Assembly: GCA_965227255.1 (NCBI GenBank)
Contig: CBDDFS010000001.1
Location: 124,001 to 188,000, forward strand
DNA: 64,000 nucleotides
Reading direction: 5' to 3'
Source of the DNA: CBDDFS01 sp965227255
GTDB lineage: Bacteria; Bacteroidota; Bacteroidia; Flavobacteriales_E; Vicingaceae
Within the stretch, counting starts at the first letter, position 1. Every line of letters begins with the position of its first letter. Both the position numbers and the translations under genes were made by a program. Below the pieces are notes generated by a model. That model made no database searches. It was not told where the DNA came from and saw nothing but the letters and a program-made list of their open reading frames with translations. Positions 40,636-49,530 of the stretch are shown piece by piece.

Positions 40636-43600
40636 ATGGACAGGTACAGCATTCTCTTTTTTCTTTCGCTGGCATTGGTCTATTCTGTCAAGGCTCAGAC
40701 AATTTACAACATGTCTAATGCTTCTATTACAGACTGCCAGGGAACATTGCTCGACAGTGAAGGTGGCGGTAATGGTACAACATATGCCAATAACGAAGAC
40801 CTCACTTTCACTATTTGCTCTGGGGGTACCATTCGCATCAACTGGAATAGTCCTTTTTGTGTTGATTCGGGCTTTGACTGGTTAAGAGTATTTCAGGGAG
40901 CCGATACCAATTCTACGCTTATTGGAACATATACTGGTTGGACTGTACCTTCCAATCTGGTAATCACCGGTGGTTGCGTGACATTTCATTTTAAATCAGA
41001 TGCCAACGCGGCTTATTGTGGCTGGGATCTTGATTGGACAACGGATAAGATACCCCCGGTTCCGCCAACTATGACAACTAATCCGGCTCCGGCTTGCTCT
41101 ACAAACCAACTGACTTTAGCATTCAGCGGCTGGATCCCCTGTGACTCAATTGATCCAGGCGATTTTGTGATAACCGGACCCGTGAATAACATTAGTGTAA
41201 ATACCATTACTTCATCCTTGAATTGTCAGAATGCCGGTGACACAACAAATACACTTACCTTATACCTGAATAAAAGTCTGAATCAAAACTGTTGGTACAA
41301 TATAGATTTCGAACTTGGTCTGCCTGATAATTGTGATAGCATTTGGTATTTCAATCTCCTGGATAGTTTTCTCATAGATGATTGTCCATTTACGGTGGAC
41401 ATTCAGGCAGATCCTGACACCATTTGTACCGGAGTATGCACAGATCTATTGGCGGTGATTTCGGGAAATGGCCCCAATTGCCTGAATTATAATTATACCT
41501 GGAATAATGGTCTACCCAATTCAGCCGGACCTCATACGGTTTGTCCGACAGGAACTTTGAACTACACTGTAAGTGTGCAAAGCACGACAGGAGGACCCAT
41601 AGCTACAGCACAAAAAACCATTGTATTTGTAGACCCGCAGATAACTGAACAGGATACAATTACAGTTTGTCAATCAGATTCAGCCTTTACAATAAGTACA
41701 CAATCATCCGGCGGTCGATTTTGGGGAAGTGGAATAATAGATGCGATAAATGGAATTTTTCATCCCGATAGCGCTGGTCCCGGAAATCATTATATCAAAT
41801 ATGGTTTCACGAACTTCTGTGAAGACAGCATTCTTATCATCGTACGAGCAATCGATGCGGGTCTACCGGAAGCGGCTTGCCCCGGAGCTCCTGCCTTTCT
41901 GCTAAGTGGGTTCAGTCCACCGGGTGGAACCTGGTCGGGTGATTCGGTAACGTCTGCGGGAGTGTTCAATCCGGCTCTGCCCGGCACTTATGTTCTGACG
42001 TACTCGATCAATGGATGTACGGAGGATAAGGTAGTCAGTGTTGACAGTATAAGTCTCGCTACACCGGTAGATACGGTTTGTAAATCGGATACAGCTTTTA
42101 TTATTCCAATCAGTCCACCGGGTGGAAGATGGAGTGGAAATGGAATCACCGATACTGTTCTGGGTTGGTTTAATCCGGCCATTGCAGGTGCCGGAACGAA
42201 AAACCTAGTATACAAACTAAGTGGTCAGGGGAATAGTGGCTGTAGCTTCAATATTGATATCACGGTTCTTGAAATTGATGCCTACTGGAATCTGGTTGCA
42301 TGTCCGGATCAACCGCCATTTACTCTTTTTCCGGCGGGAATACCTTCCGGCGGAAGCTGGTCAGGACGTGGAATAACGAATGCCACTTCGGGAACCTATA
42401 ATCCAGGGCAAGGTCATTCAGGAGGAAATTGGTCGAATGACACCTTGACTTATACAGCAACTAATGGATGTACAGATGAAAGAATTGTATACCTCAGATA
42501 TACCCGAGTATACGATGACACTGTATTCTTTTGCGAGAGCGACACGGCCTTGTATCTCGATTGGGCAGGTGTAAGACGTACTCCCGGAGGAGGTGTTTGG
42601 ACAGGCAACGGACTTACGAATTCGGGAAGTCGATATTACTTCCATCCGAGTATTGCGGGCCCTGGGGTACACCACCTGAACTACACAGCCAATACCTGTG
42701 AAGATTCCATAATAATGGTAGTTTATCCTGAGATCATTAAAAAGACCCCTTTCAATTTTCTATGGCCCGATACTACTGTGTGTAGCACTCATCCAGCCTG
42801 GAATTTCCCAACAATGCCCGATGGTGGAAGATGGGTCGGACAGGGAATAACGAATAGTCAGACAGGCCACTATGATCCTTCAAGTGCCGGAAGTGGTACA
42901 CATGTCGTGAAATATGAAACACCCAATGGTTGTGTAAACGATAGCGTTATGGTAACGGTCTATCAATTCGTTCCTGCCCAAATTCTGAACCTTGATACAG
43001 CTTATTGCTATAAGGATACCCTAATACCCATTACACTTAAACCGAATAACGGAATATTAACAGGATCGGGAATTGTAAATGGAACATTCTTCAATCCAGC
43101 CCTTGCTGGGCAGGGCTCTCATACCCTCTCATATACTTTCGGGAATGGTTTTTGTGAAACGAGTACAACTCATACTATTGAGATCACGGAAGAATTATTC
43201 GGAGAATTGACCGTTGATGACACCCTATTATGTCCCGGTGAATCTGCCACACTTACCGTAAATTCAGATGGTGGACCTTCGGGCACGAATTATTCATACA
43301 AATGGAACAATGACCTCTTTCCCGTCCCAAGTCATGTGGTAAGTCCAAGTGAATCAACATGGTATAAAGTAAGAATTGATGATGGATGTTCTGATCCATC
43401 TTTAGACAGTGTATTTATAGAGGTAGCAGATCCGATCAGGCCAAATGTAAAAACGAGTGAAAAGCTGTGCTACGGAGCTGATGGATGGGCTGTAGTATCA
43501 CTTGATTCAATGGACCAATATGATATAACCTGGGAAACCAGTCCGGAAATGCATACTGACAGCATTGAAGGTTTTGCCGGTACATCTTATCCACTGCTTA

Positions 43601-44193
43601 TCGAAAACATACTTACAGGTTGCACATATGACACGCTGGTGAAAATACCTAGTTTCAAGAATGTTGTTGCCAATTTCTCTTACTCACCGAATTTCGAGTG
43701 TATCCCATCAGACCAGAAAGAAGTTACTTTCCTTGATCTGTCTCAGAATGCCGACAGTGGAAACTGGGATATTGCAGGCCTTGTCCAATATGAATATTCA
43801 CTGGGAGAGAATCCTAAATATACTTTCACGGAAGCCGGATTCTATACCATAACCTTAACCGTATTCAATGAAGGTGGTTGCAGGGATGAATATGAGGTCA
43901 CATTGTGCGTTGAGGACATCAGACCTGTTTTCGTGGCTGATGCTTTCACACCTAATGGCGATGGAGTGAACGATGTGCTTCATGTAAAAGCAAAAGGAAT
44001 CAAAGAAATGACATTCCGCATTTACGATAGATGGGGAAATCTGGTATTTGAAAGTGAAAGTCAAAATGACGGCTGGGATGGCAACATCAATGGGCAAAAA
44101 GCCAACGCCGGCGTTTATGTATGGGTGGTTGAAGTGAAACTCATCAATAATGAAAAAGAAGTTATAAAAGGTAATGTTACGCTGGTCAGGTAA
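40636..44193 (+). CDS. Large modular T9SS type B cargo protein with CUB-like domain
   Basis: 1185 residues. A signal peptide (ending SVKAQ) is followed by a CUB-like domain (about 25-140; FCVDSGFDWLRVFQGADTN, VTFHFKSDANAAYCGWDLDW) and an Ig-like stretch. Then come seven variants of one module of about 70-90 residues, each built around a GG-x-W-(S/T)-G-x-G-I-T core and an NPAxAGxGxHxLxY end (roughly residues 350-850). A PKD-like domain follows, and a C-terminal gliding/T9SS type B sorting domain (AFTPNGDGVNDVLHV; FRIYDRWGNLVFES; DGWDGNINGQKANAGVY). It is exported through the T9SS and attached to the cell surface or released; probably adhesive. It overlaps the PorP/SprF gene by one base. Confidence 0.9.
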   Translation: MDRYSILFFLSLALVYSVKAQTIYNMSNASITDCQGTLLDSEGGGNGTTYANNEDLTFTICSGGTIRINWNSPFCVDSGFDWLRVFQGADTNSTLIGTYTGWTVPSNLVITGGCVTFHFKSDANAAYCGWDLDWTTDKIPPVPPTMTTNPAPACSTNQLTLAFSGWIPCDSIDPGDFVITGPVNNISVNTITSSLNCQNAGDTTNTLTLYLNKSLNQNCWYNIDFELGLPDNCDSIWYFNLLDSFLIDDCPFTVDIQADPDTICTGVCTDLLAVISGNGPNCLNYNYTWNNGLPNSAGPHTVCPTGTLNYTVSVQSTTGGPIATAQKTIVFVDPQITEQDTITVCQSDSAFTISTQSSGGRFWGSGIIDAINGIFHPDSAGPGNHYIKYGFTNFCEDSILIIVRAIDAGLPEAACPGAPAFLLSGFSPPGGTWSGDSVTSAGVFNPALPGTYVLTYSINGCTEDKVVSVDSISLATPVDTVCKSDTAFIIPISPPGGRWSGNGITDTVLGWFNPAIAGAGTKNLVYKLSGQGNSGCSFNIDITVLEIDAYWNLVACPDQPPFTLFPAGIPSGGSWSGRGITNATSGTYNPGQGHSGGNWSNDTLTYTATNGCTDERIVYLRYTRVYDDTVFFCESDTALYLDWAGVRRTPGGGVWTGNGLTNSGSRYYFHPSIAGPGVHHLNYTANTCEDSIIMVVYPEIIKKTPFNFLWPDTTVCSTHPAWNFPTMPDGGRWVGQGITNSQTGHYDPSSAGSGTHVVKYETPNGCVNDSVMVTVYQFVPAQILNLDTAYCYKDTLIPITLKPNNGILTGSGIVNGTFFNPALAGQGSHTLSYTFGNGFCETSTTHTIEITEELFGELTVDDTLLCPGESATLTVNSDGGPSGTNYSYKWNNDLFPVPSHVVSPSESTWYKVRIDDGCSDPSLDSVFIEVADPIRPNVKTSEKLCYGADGWAVVSLDSMDQYDITWETSPEMHTDSIEGFAGTSYPLLIENILTGCTYDTLVKIPSFKNVVANFSYSPNFECIPSDQKEVTFLDLSQNADSGNWDIAGLVQYEYSLGENPKYTFTEAGFYTITLTVFNEGGCRDEYEVTLCVEDIRPVFVADAFTPNGDGVNDVLHVKAKGIKEMTFRIYDRWGNLVFESESQNDGWDGNINGQKANAGVYVWVVEVKLINNEKEVIKGNVTLVR

Positions 44194-45275
44194 TGAAAAA
44201 AGTGATTTTCATATTGACTCTGGCCTTGTGCAACATGGCCTTGAAAGCTCAGGACTACCGATTCTCTCAGTTCTATAATGCCCCTGTTACCCTAAATCCA
44301 GCTCTTACCGGGGATCACAATCTGGATTACAGACTTATCCTCAATTACAGAAATCAATGGTCAGATGTGGCAGATGGTTTTAAAACTGTCTCGGCCTCCT
44401 ATGACATGCCAGCCTTTGAAGATGTTGAAGGAATCAACAAAATGGGCTTTGGCCTGTCCTATCTTGCGGATGAAGCAGGCACCACGGAATTCGGCTTTAC
44501 CAACGTTAACCTATCCTTTGCATATCACACAAGGACAACAAGATTTAGCAAATTATCAGGAGGATTGGTGCTGGGATATGGTCAATCAAAAATAAATCTG
44601 AATAATGTTAAATGGGAAAGTCAGCATAACGGCAACAACTACGACCCAAGTTTGCCCTCGGGAGAAGTAGCCTTTGTGGATCAAGTCAGATATTTCGACG
44701 CAGGACTGGGGCTAACATATGTTCACATCGATCCTTATAACGACCGTAAATTCATATTTGGACTTTCGGCAACCCATGTGAATTTTCCAAATAATTCTTT
44801 CATAGACCAATATCAGAGCAGATTGAAACCCAGATTGTCCCTTCACGGAGAGGCTGATTTCGGACTTGAAACGGTGACTTTAAAACCAAAGCTACTTGTG
44901 ATGAGTCAGGGGCCTTCCACTTCATTCACCATAGGCTCTCTGGTCGGTTTTAATCTCGGCAAACAACCCGACTCAAGATTTACAGACGCATATGTGGGTT
45001 CATCTTTTGACTTAGGATTGTTCTACCGATATAATGAAAGTGTGTACTTCGCCGCGCAATATCAATTCAAAAAGAACCTGCTCATAGGAGTCAGTTATGA
45101 TTTCATCATCACAGATCTAGCTGCTGCCACTTCTGCCGGGGGATACGAGATTGCTCTTCGTTACCAGGGAATGTTCAAGAACGAACGAATCAAGGTCAAG
45201 AAGAACATGGAGAATGAGAATAAAGGAAGGGATAAACGAGGACGAAGCAAAGGAACAAGGAATCGACAGATGTGA
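44193..45275 (+). CDS. PorP/SprF family type IX secretion membrane protein
   Basis: 360 residues with a signal peptide (ending ALKAQ). The family opening DYRFSQFYNAPVTLNPALTG is textbook, followed by NYRNQWSDV and outer-membrane beta strands. PorP/SprF proteins sit in the outer membrane and commonly follow type B (CHU_C) cargo genes, helping to secrete or anchor that cargo, so it is the likely partner of the preceding 1185-residue protein (TAATG overlap). Unusual: the C-terminus ends in a very basic 25-residue tail (KGRDKRGRSKGTRNRQM) instead of an aromatic residue. Confidence 0.93.
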   Translation: MKKVIFILTLALCNMALKAQDYRFSQFYNAPVTLNPALTGDHNLDYRLILNYRNQWSDVADGFKTVSASYDMPAFEDVEGINKMGFGLSYLADEAGTTEFGFTNVNLSFAYHTRTTRFSKLSGGLVLGYGQSKINLNNVKWESQHNGNNYDPSLPSGEVAFVDQVRYFDAGLGLTYVHIDPYNDRKFIFGLSATHVNFPNNSFIDQYQSRLKPRLSLHGEADFGLETVTLKPKLLVMSQGPSTSFTIGSLVGFNLGKQPDSRFTDAYVGSSFDLGLFYRYNESVYFAAQYQFKKNLLIGVSYDFIITDLAAATSAGGYEIALRYQGMFKNERIKVKKNMENENKGRDKRGRSKGTRNRQM

Positions 45276-45291
45276 TGGGTATAGATTCCAG

Positions 45292-45313
45292 ACCTGCCTG
45301 CCGGCAGGCAGGT
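45292..45313. repeat. Dispersed palindromic repeat, copy 2
   Basis: Identical 22-bp palindromic core to 16009-16030. The flanks (AGATTCCAG left, TCCTGATTCCGG right) are the reverse complement of those at copy 1, so the element lies in the opposite orientation. It is in the 80-bp gap after the PorP/SprF gene. Confidence 0.85.
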
Positions 45314-45355
45314 TCCTGATTCCGGAAGTTTAAAATCAATTTCTAGTTTAGTGTC

Positions 45356-46000
45356 GTGAAATTTTTCAGTCAACTCGGAATATTCTTTGTTTGTAGATTT
45401 TTGATATGCTTACTAATAAGTCCGAGTATAGCATACGGACAATTCAGTATCAGCGGGACCGTGTCTGACTATGATGACGTCATTCCTTTAACCCGGGTTG
45501 GATTAATCGAAAGTGATGAGGCCGACACTATATTTGAAACCACCGATTTTAATGGCTATTTCAAATTCGATAGTATTCCAAATGGATTCTGGAATCTTCA
45601 TATTGATGCCATAGATCATGAGGAATATTCCATCAAGCTAAATAATTCTGATTCAGACACAACGCTTGAAATAAAGCTGGACTTATGTTCCATGGATTAT
45701 CCGAGACTGGATTGTCCTCAGTGCCATAATGCCGATGATGTAATCAGAGTGAGTTATCACGTAAGAGTAAACCGAACTTTCAAGGATGACAGATCTTTGA
45801 ATAAATACAAAAAGAAGATTCATAAACAGGGATATGATTCCTTCATTCGTTCCACAAGACAAAATGAAGTAGGACAGTCCAAGGACAATGAAGAAATACT
45901 CATACAGGTTTTTGACGAGGATTCACATAAATTGCTGAAAAACACAGATGCGTGTGATCGATATTTATTCTGCAAAAAGCACAAATCAGTTTTCAAATAG
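45356..46000 (+). CDS. Exported protein with carboxypeptidase-regulatory-like domain
   Basis: 214 residues starting at GTG 45356, four bases after a -7-like box (TAGTTTAG). A signal peptide ends in SIAYGQ. Residues about 30-105 form a CarboxypepD_reg-like beta sandwich (FSISGTVSDYDDVIPLTRVG; TTDFNGYFKFDSIPNGFWN). The remainder is charged, with four or more cysteines including CPQCH, plus a late CDRYLFCKKH. It may be secreted or periplasmic with disulfides or a metal site. Independent of the preceding operon by spacing (80 bp) and the repeat between them. Function unknown. Confidence 0.65.
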   Translation: MKFFSQLGIFFVCRFLICLLISPSIAYGQFSISGTVSDYDDVIPLTRVGLIESDEADTIFETTDFNGYFKFDSIPNGFWNLHIDAIDHEEYSIKLNNSDSDTTLEIKLDLCSMDYPRLDCPQCHNADDVIRVSYHVRVNRTFKDDRSLNKYKKKIHKQGYDSFIRSTRQNEVGQSKDNEEILIQVFDEDSHKLLKNTDACDRYLFCKKHKSVFK

Positions 46001-46037
46001 ATAAAGACGTGGATCTTCGAATTCCGAACTCCGTTCA

Positions 46038-46057
46038 GGAATCAGGAATCTGAAATC
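46038..46057. repeat. Flank-like copy of the palindromic repeat lacking its core
   Basis: The sequence GGAATCAGGAATCTGAAATC joins the outer flanks of copy 1 (GGAATC..GG and AATCTGAAATC) with the 22-bp palindrome missing. It lies in the gap before the spoIID-like gene. Confidence 0.5.
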
Positions 46058-46062
46058 GAATT

Positions 46063-47229
46063 CTACTCTTCTCTAAAGAAATCGAGCGCTTCCATGCTCA
46101 CCAGGTGAACGTTCTTATAATAGAAATGCAGAATATCCGGATATGAGTATCCGGAGGAAGCCATTTTCATGGCACCTTCCTGGCACAGGCCTGTGCCGTG
46201 TCCAAACCCTCTTCCATTGAGATAAACATATTCTCCGTTCGGAATAGCCTCAAAGAAAGTCGATTTTAGTCTCCAGTCAGAGCGTACGGTTTTTAGTGGA
46301 ATCTTCATTTTCCCGGATGTCAAGTAAGCTTTCCTTTCTTTCTGGTAAAATGGACCTGTATCAATATCCTCAGAAGCCAGTCCATAATTTCTCGCCTTTC
46401 TGTTCAAGTAGCTTTCCCAATCTCCTTTCGGAATTTTTTTATTCCATTTAGCATTAGGTTGAGAAGTACAATGAGGGTCTTTCACCGATCTCAAATAGTA
46501 TACAGGTCTCTGCCAGACATCCTCAGAATTAACAGTTTGTCCTCCGCAATTAGAGTAAAAAGCCGCCGTGATGAGATTGATGTCGCTGTCTACAATTACC
46601 AATCCCTTCGTAGACTTAGATGCAATCTCAATATCTCTGTCGCTGCACTTTCTGTAATAGGCCTGACAATGAACACGATCACACAGATTATAACCCATAT
46701 GCTCGTGTTTCTTGTAATTCTCCAGAGCATAAGTTCTACAGAGAATTGACTGCAATTTGAAAAATTCCGGAGCCGGTGTTGGTCCAACTTCAGCCTGAAC
46801 AACGCCAGCAATATAGTTCTCCATATGGATATTATTCACAAGGCGCATCGACGTACCTTTCAGGGTCACTTTTAAATTGTCGTCGTAATTCCGGCTCTTT
46901 TTATCTGGCTCGATAGGGGTTACTCTGAATACATTGTCAGCTTCCTTGCCCATCAGATAGACTTTCTTGTAGGTTCCGAATCGTTCTCTGGGAGTTTTGA
47001 TCTCAATACTACCTTCGCGATATATCAGGAATAACAAGTCATCCTTGTTCAGGTCTGTTATTTTCTTCGAATCAGCAAAAACCTGGTAGCTTCCTTCCTC
47101 AACGAGGAATGAGAATCGGCGAATCTTATAGTGTTCAATAATCCCGATGTTCACGTAATCGGCATAGGATGTTAGAGCCGTCAGAACGAGCGTGATAAGT
47201 AATAAGGACCTGGAAAAATTATTCTTCAC
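46063..47229 (-). CDS. SpoIID/LytB-domain exported protein
   Basis: 388 residues beginning at GTG 47229 (MKNNFSRSLLLITLVLTALTSYA signal peptide); no in-frame ATG suits. The SpoIID/LytB domain is clear: MENYIAGVVQAEVGPTPAPE, FKLQSILCRTYALENYKKHE, FYSNCGGQTVNSEDVW, and near the C-terminus GRGFGHGTGLCQEGAMKMA. SpoIID proteins are lytic transglycosylases that act on glycan lacking stem peptides; the first Glu in QAEVG fits the catalytic residue. In non-sporulating Bacteroidota it acts on the cell wall. This pairs logically with the SPOR protein elsewhere in the window. Confidence 0.9.
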   Translation of the reverse strand: MKNNFSRSLLLITLVLTALTSYADYVNIGIIEHYKIRRFSFLVEEGSYQVFADSKKITDLNKDDLLFLIYREGSIEIKTPRERFGTYKKVYLMGKEADNVFRVTPIEPDKKSRNYDDNLKVTLKGTSMRLVNNIHMENYIAGVVQAEVGPTPAPEFFKLQSILCRTYALENYKKHEHMGYNLCDRVHCQAYYRKCSDRDIEIASKSTKGLVIVDSDINLITAAFYSNCGGQTVNSEDVWQRPVYYLRSVKDPHCTSQPNAKWNKKIPKGDWESYLNRKARNYGLASEDIDTGPFYQKERKAYLTSGKMKIPLKTVRSDWRLKSTFFEAIPNGEYVYLNGRGFGHGTGLCQEGAMKMASSGYSYPDILHFYYKNVHLVSMEALDFFREE

Positions 47230-47234
47230 CGCAA

Positions 47235-47242
47235 CAAAATTA
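47235..47242 (-). promoter_or_regulatory. -7 box (TAATTTTG) for the spoIID-like gene
   Basis: Exact TAnnTTTG match on the minus strand, ending 5 nt before the GTG start. It supports the GTG choice and suggests a leaderless message. Confidence 0.5.
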
Positions 47243-47261
47243 CAATGAAAGAAAAAGCGAA

Positions 47262-48380
47262 TCAGGACTCAAGGTAATTAATCATTAACGATGCAGCCCT
47301 TTCCGATGCACCGCTTCCACCAAGTTTTTCAGCAAGTTCATCCATGTTTTTCAACATCGCCATTCTGTACGGACCGTCAGGAATGATCTTCTTTAATTCA
47401 TTCGTCAACCTCACCTCATTAAAATCCTTTTGGATCAACTCCTCCACAATTCTCTTATCCATGATCAGGTTGACCAGTGAAATGTATTTGACCTTGATTA
47501 AGGCTCTTGCAAGCAAGTAGGAAATGAAATTTCCCTGATAGCAAACCACCTCGGGAACCTTGAATAATGCGGTCTCCAGAGTCGCCGTGCCGGAAGTCAC
47601 CAGGGCTGCCCTGGAATTTGACAACAGATCATAGGTTCGATTGTAAACTACAGAGATATTCGATGAAGTCAAATATTGCTCATAGAATTCTTTTTCAATT
47701 GATGGAGCACCTGCAAGCACAAATTGATGATCCTTGAATTCATCCACCACTTTCAGCATGGTAGGCAGCATCCGACTAATTTCCTGTTTTCTGCTCCCCG
47801 GAAGTATGGCGATAATGTCTTTGTCACCGAGCTTATTATTCTCTCTGAATTTTCCCTGTGACTTAAGGAGGTCTCCTCCCTGAATTGCATCCAACAGAGG
47901 GTGGCCAACAAAATCGACTTCGTAATTATAATCCTTGTAGAAGTCCTGTTCGAAAGGAAGAATAACATACATCCTATCAACATACTTCTTGATCTTCTCA
48001 ACCCTCGATCTATTCCATGCCCATACCTGAGGTGAAATGTAATAGAGAACTTTTATACCTCTCTTATGAAGGTATTTTGCCATACGCAGATTGAATCCAG
48101 GATAATCAATCAAAATGACAGCATCAGGTTTCCACTGATCAATGTCTTCCTTACAAAATTTAAAATTGGCGCGGATCTTATCCAGGTTGCTGACTACTTC
48201 AACAAATCCCATAAAGGCCAATTTGCGGTAATGCATAACAACCTCCCCGCCTGCTTCACTCATGAGGTCACCACCCCAGCATCTTATTTCAGATTCGGGC
48301 TTTTGTCTTTTTAGTGCTTTGATCAGGTTGGCTCCGTGAAGATCACCTGAAGCCTCTCCTGCAATAATATAAAGCTTCAT
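47262..48380 (-). CDS. lpxB: Lipid-A-disaccharide synthase
   Basis: 372 residues, typical length. Family motifs: IIAGEASGDLHGANLIKAL at the N-terminus, CWGGDLMSEAGGEVVMHY, LIDYPGFNLRMAKYLHKRG, YYISPQVWAWNRSRVEKIKKYVD, FVGHPLLD, and the C-terminal VTSGTATLETALFKVPEVVCY. The enzyme joins UDP-diacylglucosamine and lipid X into the lipid A disaccharide (GT19). It overlaps the small membrane protein gene upstream by 4 bp and follows surE in an operon. Confidence 0.96.
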   Translation of the reverse strand: MKLYIIAGEASGDLHGANLIKALKRQKPESEIRCWGGDLMSEAGGEVVMHYRKLAFMGFVEVVSNLDKIRANFKFCKEDIDQWKPDAVILIDYPGFNLRMAKYLHKRGIKVLYYISPQVWAWNRSRVEKIKKYVDRMYVILPFEQDFYKDYNYEVDFVGHPLLDAIQGGDLLKSQGKFRENNKLGDKDIIAILPGSRKQEISRMLPTMLKVVDEFKDHQFVLAGAPSIEKEFYEQYLTSSNISVVYNRTYDLLSNSRAALVTSGTATLETALFKVPEVVCYQGNFISYLLARALIKVKYISLVNLIMDKRIVEELIQKDFNEVRLTNELKKIIPDGPYRMAMLKNMDELAEKLGGSGASERAASLMINYLES

Positions 48381-48679
48381 GGTCCTCCGAAAAGCTTTAA
48401 TGCAAACACTACAAAACCGTAAAGAAAAGTGGATAATAAAACACCCATGGCTCCTTCATCCCTGTTCAGCCAGATAAAAATGAAAAACAAAAGCAGATTC
48501 ATCATGGCCGCCAGACTCAACATAGGTCCAAACAGAGTTGTGTATAAAAGGCGATCGAGGAAAACAGAAAAAGGATTGGCTCTGAAATTGGAATAATAAT
48601 AAATGTAAAGGCCGATCCACGGACCGATCAATCCAATAACTACACCCAACCAGGTGTAGGGACTTTTCAAACGCATCAT
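48377..48679 (-). CDS. Small membrane protein between surE and lpxB
   Basis: 100 residues with three hydrophobic segments (about 10-28 WLGVVIGLIGPWIGLYIYY; 48-72; 78-96). It overlaps both surE (48676-48679) and lpxB (48377-48380) by 4 bp, so all three are translationally coupled. Proteins of this type occur at this position in related bacteria, but I can assign no function. A role at the membrane during lipid A synthesis is only suggested by position. Confidence 0.75.
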   Translation of the reverse strand: MMRLKSPYTWLGVVIGLIGPWIGLYIYYYSNFRANPFSVFLDRLLYTTLFGPMLSLAAMMNLLLFFIFIWLNRDEGAMGVLLSTFLYGFVVFALKLFGGP

Positions 48680-49440
48680 CTTTCCAGGTCTTTAAATTGT
48701 TCCAGTGCTTTATAATCAGTGAAGTCACAATGCACAGGCACTACTGAAACATAGTTATTCTTCAAGGCCCATTCATCGGTGTCCTCACCTTTGTCATGAT
48801 TAATAAACGTTCCTGTGAGCCAAAAGTATGTGCGACCCTGAGGATCTACTCTTTCATCAAATTCTTCTTCCCACACCGCACGTGCCTGCCTGCAAACTTT
48901 TATTCCACTGATCAGTTCCGGCTCTACATTTGGGATATTCACGTTAAGACAAGTATGGTCGGGCATTCCGGTCTTCAGAACTTCCTGAACTACTTCTCTC
49001 GCAATCTTAATAGATGCCGTAAAATCAGCGTCAATTGAATGACTGCATAACGAGAAACCAACGGCCGGTATTTTTTCAATCGCACCCTCAACAGCGGCAG
49101 ACATTGTGCCGGAATAAATGACATTAATGGAAGAATTGGAACCGTGATTGATACCAGATACGATCATATCCGGCTTTCGATTGAGAATCTTATTGGTTGC
49201 AATTTTTACACAGTCGACTGGCGTTCCGGAACAACTATATCCCTTCACTCCTTCAACTTCAATCTCATTGATATGTAAGGTAGCAGATACGGTAATGGCG
49301 TGGCCCATTCCAGATTGAGGTTTGTCTGGTGCCACAACTACCAACTCGCCTAATCCCTTGACGGCATTGATAAGAGCTCTTATGCCCGGAGCGCTGTAAC
49401 CATCGTCGTTGGTTACTAATATGAGTGGTTTTTCTTTCAT
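48676..49440 (-). CDS. surE: 5'/3'-nucleotidase SurE
   Basis: 254 residues from ATG 49440; a TTG three codons earlier overlaps the promoter box. Motifs: ILVTNDDGYSAPGIRAL (metal-binding Asp pair), VVAPDKPQSGMGHAIT, GTPVDCVK, and VSGINHGSNSSINVIYSGTM (metal-binding Asn and the active-site loop). It is a metal-dependent phosphatase of nucleoside monophosphates, cytosolic, linked to stress survival. First gene of the surE-lpxB operon, directly behind the dnaK terminator. Confidence 0.95.
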   Translation of the reverse strand: MKEKPLILVTNDDGYSAPGIRALINAVKGLGELVVVAPDKPQSGMGHAITVSATLHINEIEVEGVKGYSCSGTPVDCVKIATNKILNRKPDMIVSGINHGSNSSINVIYSGTMSAAVEGAIEKIPAVGFSLCSHSIDADFTASIKIAREVVQEVLKTGMPDHTCLNVNIPNVEPELISGIKVCRQARAVWEEEFDERVDPQGRTYFWLTGTFINHDKGEDTDEWALKNNYVSVVPVHCDFTDYKALEQFKDLER

Positions 49441-49446
49441 CTCAGA

Positions 49447-49454
49447 CAAATCTA
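49447..49454 (-). promoter_or_regulatory. -7 box (TAGATTTG) for the surE operon
   Basis: Exact TAnnTTTG match on the minus strand, 6 nt before ATG 49440. A TTTG lies 13 nt upstream, too close for a standard -33. It would give a nearly leaderless message. Confidence 0.5.
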
Positions 49455-49476
49455 ATCTTTGCCTTTTTCAAATCAT

Positions 49477-49506
49477 AAAAAACCCCGTCCCAATAATGAG
49501 ACGGGG
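49477..49506 (-). terminator. Rho-independent terminator after dnaK
   Basis: On the minus strand CCCCGTC and GACGGGG form a 7-bp GC stem around a 10-nt loop and run into TTTTTT. It begins 24 bp after the dnaK stop and insulates surE. Confidence 0.92.
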
Positions 49507-49530
49507 CTATTAAGTTGTTAACAATAGGAA

